Positions 43,227 to 43,437 of a DNA stretch of 43,437 nucleotides are shown here, in pieces (within the stretch, counting starts at the first letter, position 1; every line of letters begins with the position of its first letter). The stretch covers positions 1 to 43,437 of the forward strand of contig JAGCFP010000058.1 of assembly GCA_017650045.1 (NCBI GenBank). Direction: 5' to 3'. A program made the position numbers and the translations under genes. This DNA is from Bacteroidaceae bacterium (GTDB lineage: Bacteria > Bacteroidota > Bacteroidia > Bacteroidales > Bacteroidaceae). Below the pieces are notes generated by a model that saw only the letters and a list, made by a program, of their open reading frames with translations, was not told the DNA's origin and did not search any database.

Positions 43227-43250
43227 CCCCACCCCCGTGGGGGAGGAGAC
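43227..43250 (-). repeat. GC-rich hairpin in the right-hand susC-susD spacer
   Basis: CCCCACCCCCGTGGGGGAGG can fold with four to seven G-C pairs. The sequence next to it (GGAGAAACTATCTTTTT and TTCATTAA) matches the element at 37341-37417, so both spacers carry versions of one element. Confidence 0.45.
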
Positions 43251-43286
43251 ATAGGAGAAACTATCTTTTTGAAGTCAATTCATTAA

Positions 43287-43437
43287 TTAGAAGCCGATGT
43301 TCACACCGAAGAGATACTGACGTGGCATACCATATGCACCGTAGTCAACACCCTTATTCATATCGCTACCTACACGGCCGGTTTCAGGATCCAGACCAGA
43401 GTAACCAGTGATAGTGAATACGTTAGACATCTGAGCG
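43287..43437 (-). CDS. SusC-family TonB-dependent transporter, C-terminal end (cut by window edge)
   Basis: The last 49 codons of a SusC barrel: AQMSNVFTITGYSGLDPE, then VDYGAYGMPRQYLFGVNIGF and a TAA stop. The end matches the other two complete SusC proteins here (GYEGLDPE, YGAYG-PRQYLFG-NI-F), including the terminal phenylalanine. It is upstream of and paired with the SusD at 41282-43165. Confidence 0.93.
   Translation of the reverse strand, partial: AQMSNVFTITGYSGLDPETGRVGSDMNKGVDYGAYGMPRQYLFGVNIGF

Overview
The window reads as chromosomal DNA of a gut-type Bacteroidales bacterium (Bacteroides/Prevotella-like). The grounds are several SusC/SusD outer-membrane pairs, lipoproteins with the MSSC-GDD signal, TAnnTTTG-type -7 promoter boxes with TTG about 19-21 nt upstream, single-chain PurL, and Bacteroidetes-only families (DUF5063, DUF6057-like). 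I see no rRNA, tRNA, CRISPR array, transposase or phage gene.

Layout. (1) 1-5825, minus strand: N-terminus of one SusC (cut by the left edge), then a complete SusD and SusC. (2) 6481-8651, minus: NhaC antiporter and a LysE-type exporter, divergent from purL (8710-12408, plus). (3) 12463-15034, minus: a Tat-exported Gfo/Idh/MocA oxidoreductase and a Tat-exported TIM-barrel isomerase-like lipoprotein, probably one operon for periplasmic sugar chemistry. (4) 15273-22172: the most unusual region, a duplicated two-gene module. Each module has a polytopic membrane protein with a helical C-terminal half (DUF6057-like) and a lipoprotein with a CxxCH haem-c site ahead of a PD40/TolB-like propeller. 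One copy of the propeller gene is inverted. (5) 22183-25622, minus: recJ and a short RecQ. (6) 25820-26284, minus: a hotdog thioesterase, divergent from the plus-strand run yrdC/sua5, ClC channel with CBS pair, fmt, rpe, comEC (26397-32506). (7) 32504-32610: a candidate small RNA on the minus strand with a perfect 20-bp palindrome at its promoter. (8) 32691-35051, minus: DUF5063, DEDD 3'-5' exonuclease and an RlmI-like methyltransferase, overlapping and coupled. (9) 35473-43437, minus: SusC/SusD, then SusD and the C-terminus of another SusC (cut by the right edge).

SusC/SusD pairs lie on both sides of a roughly 29-kb block of mostly housekeeping genes, all in the same direction, with no glycoside hydrolase or regulator beside them in view. 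At both junctions of this block lies the same three-module palindromic repeat, in opposite orientations. At the left junction there is also a terminator and 3'UTR-like sequence homologous to that of the neighbouring SusD, but with no SusD attached. Together these suggest that an ancestral SusC/SusD array was split or rearranged here.

Several start codons were moved from the longest open frame. SusD genes start at 37293 and 43165 (the longer frames begin with TTG), purL at 8710, the LysE gene at 8651, the second haem-propeller gene at 20144, yrdC at 26397 and the exonuclease at 34507. Promoters, terminators and the small RNA were read by eye and are predictions.
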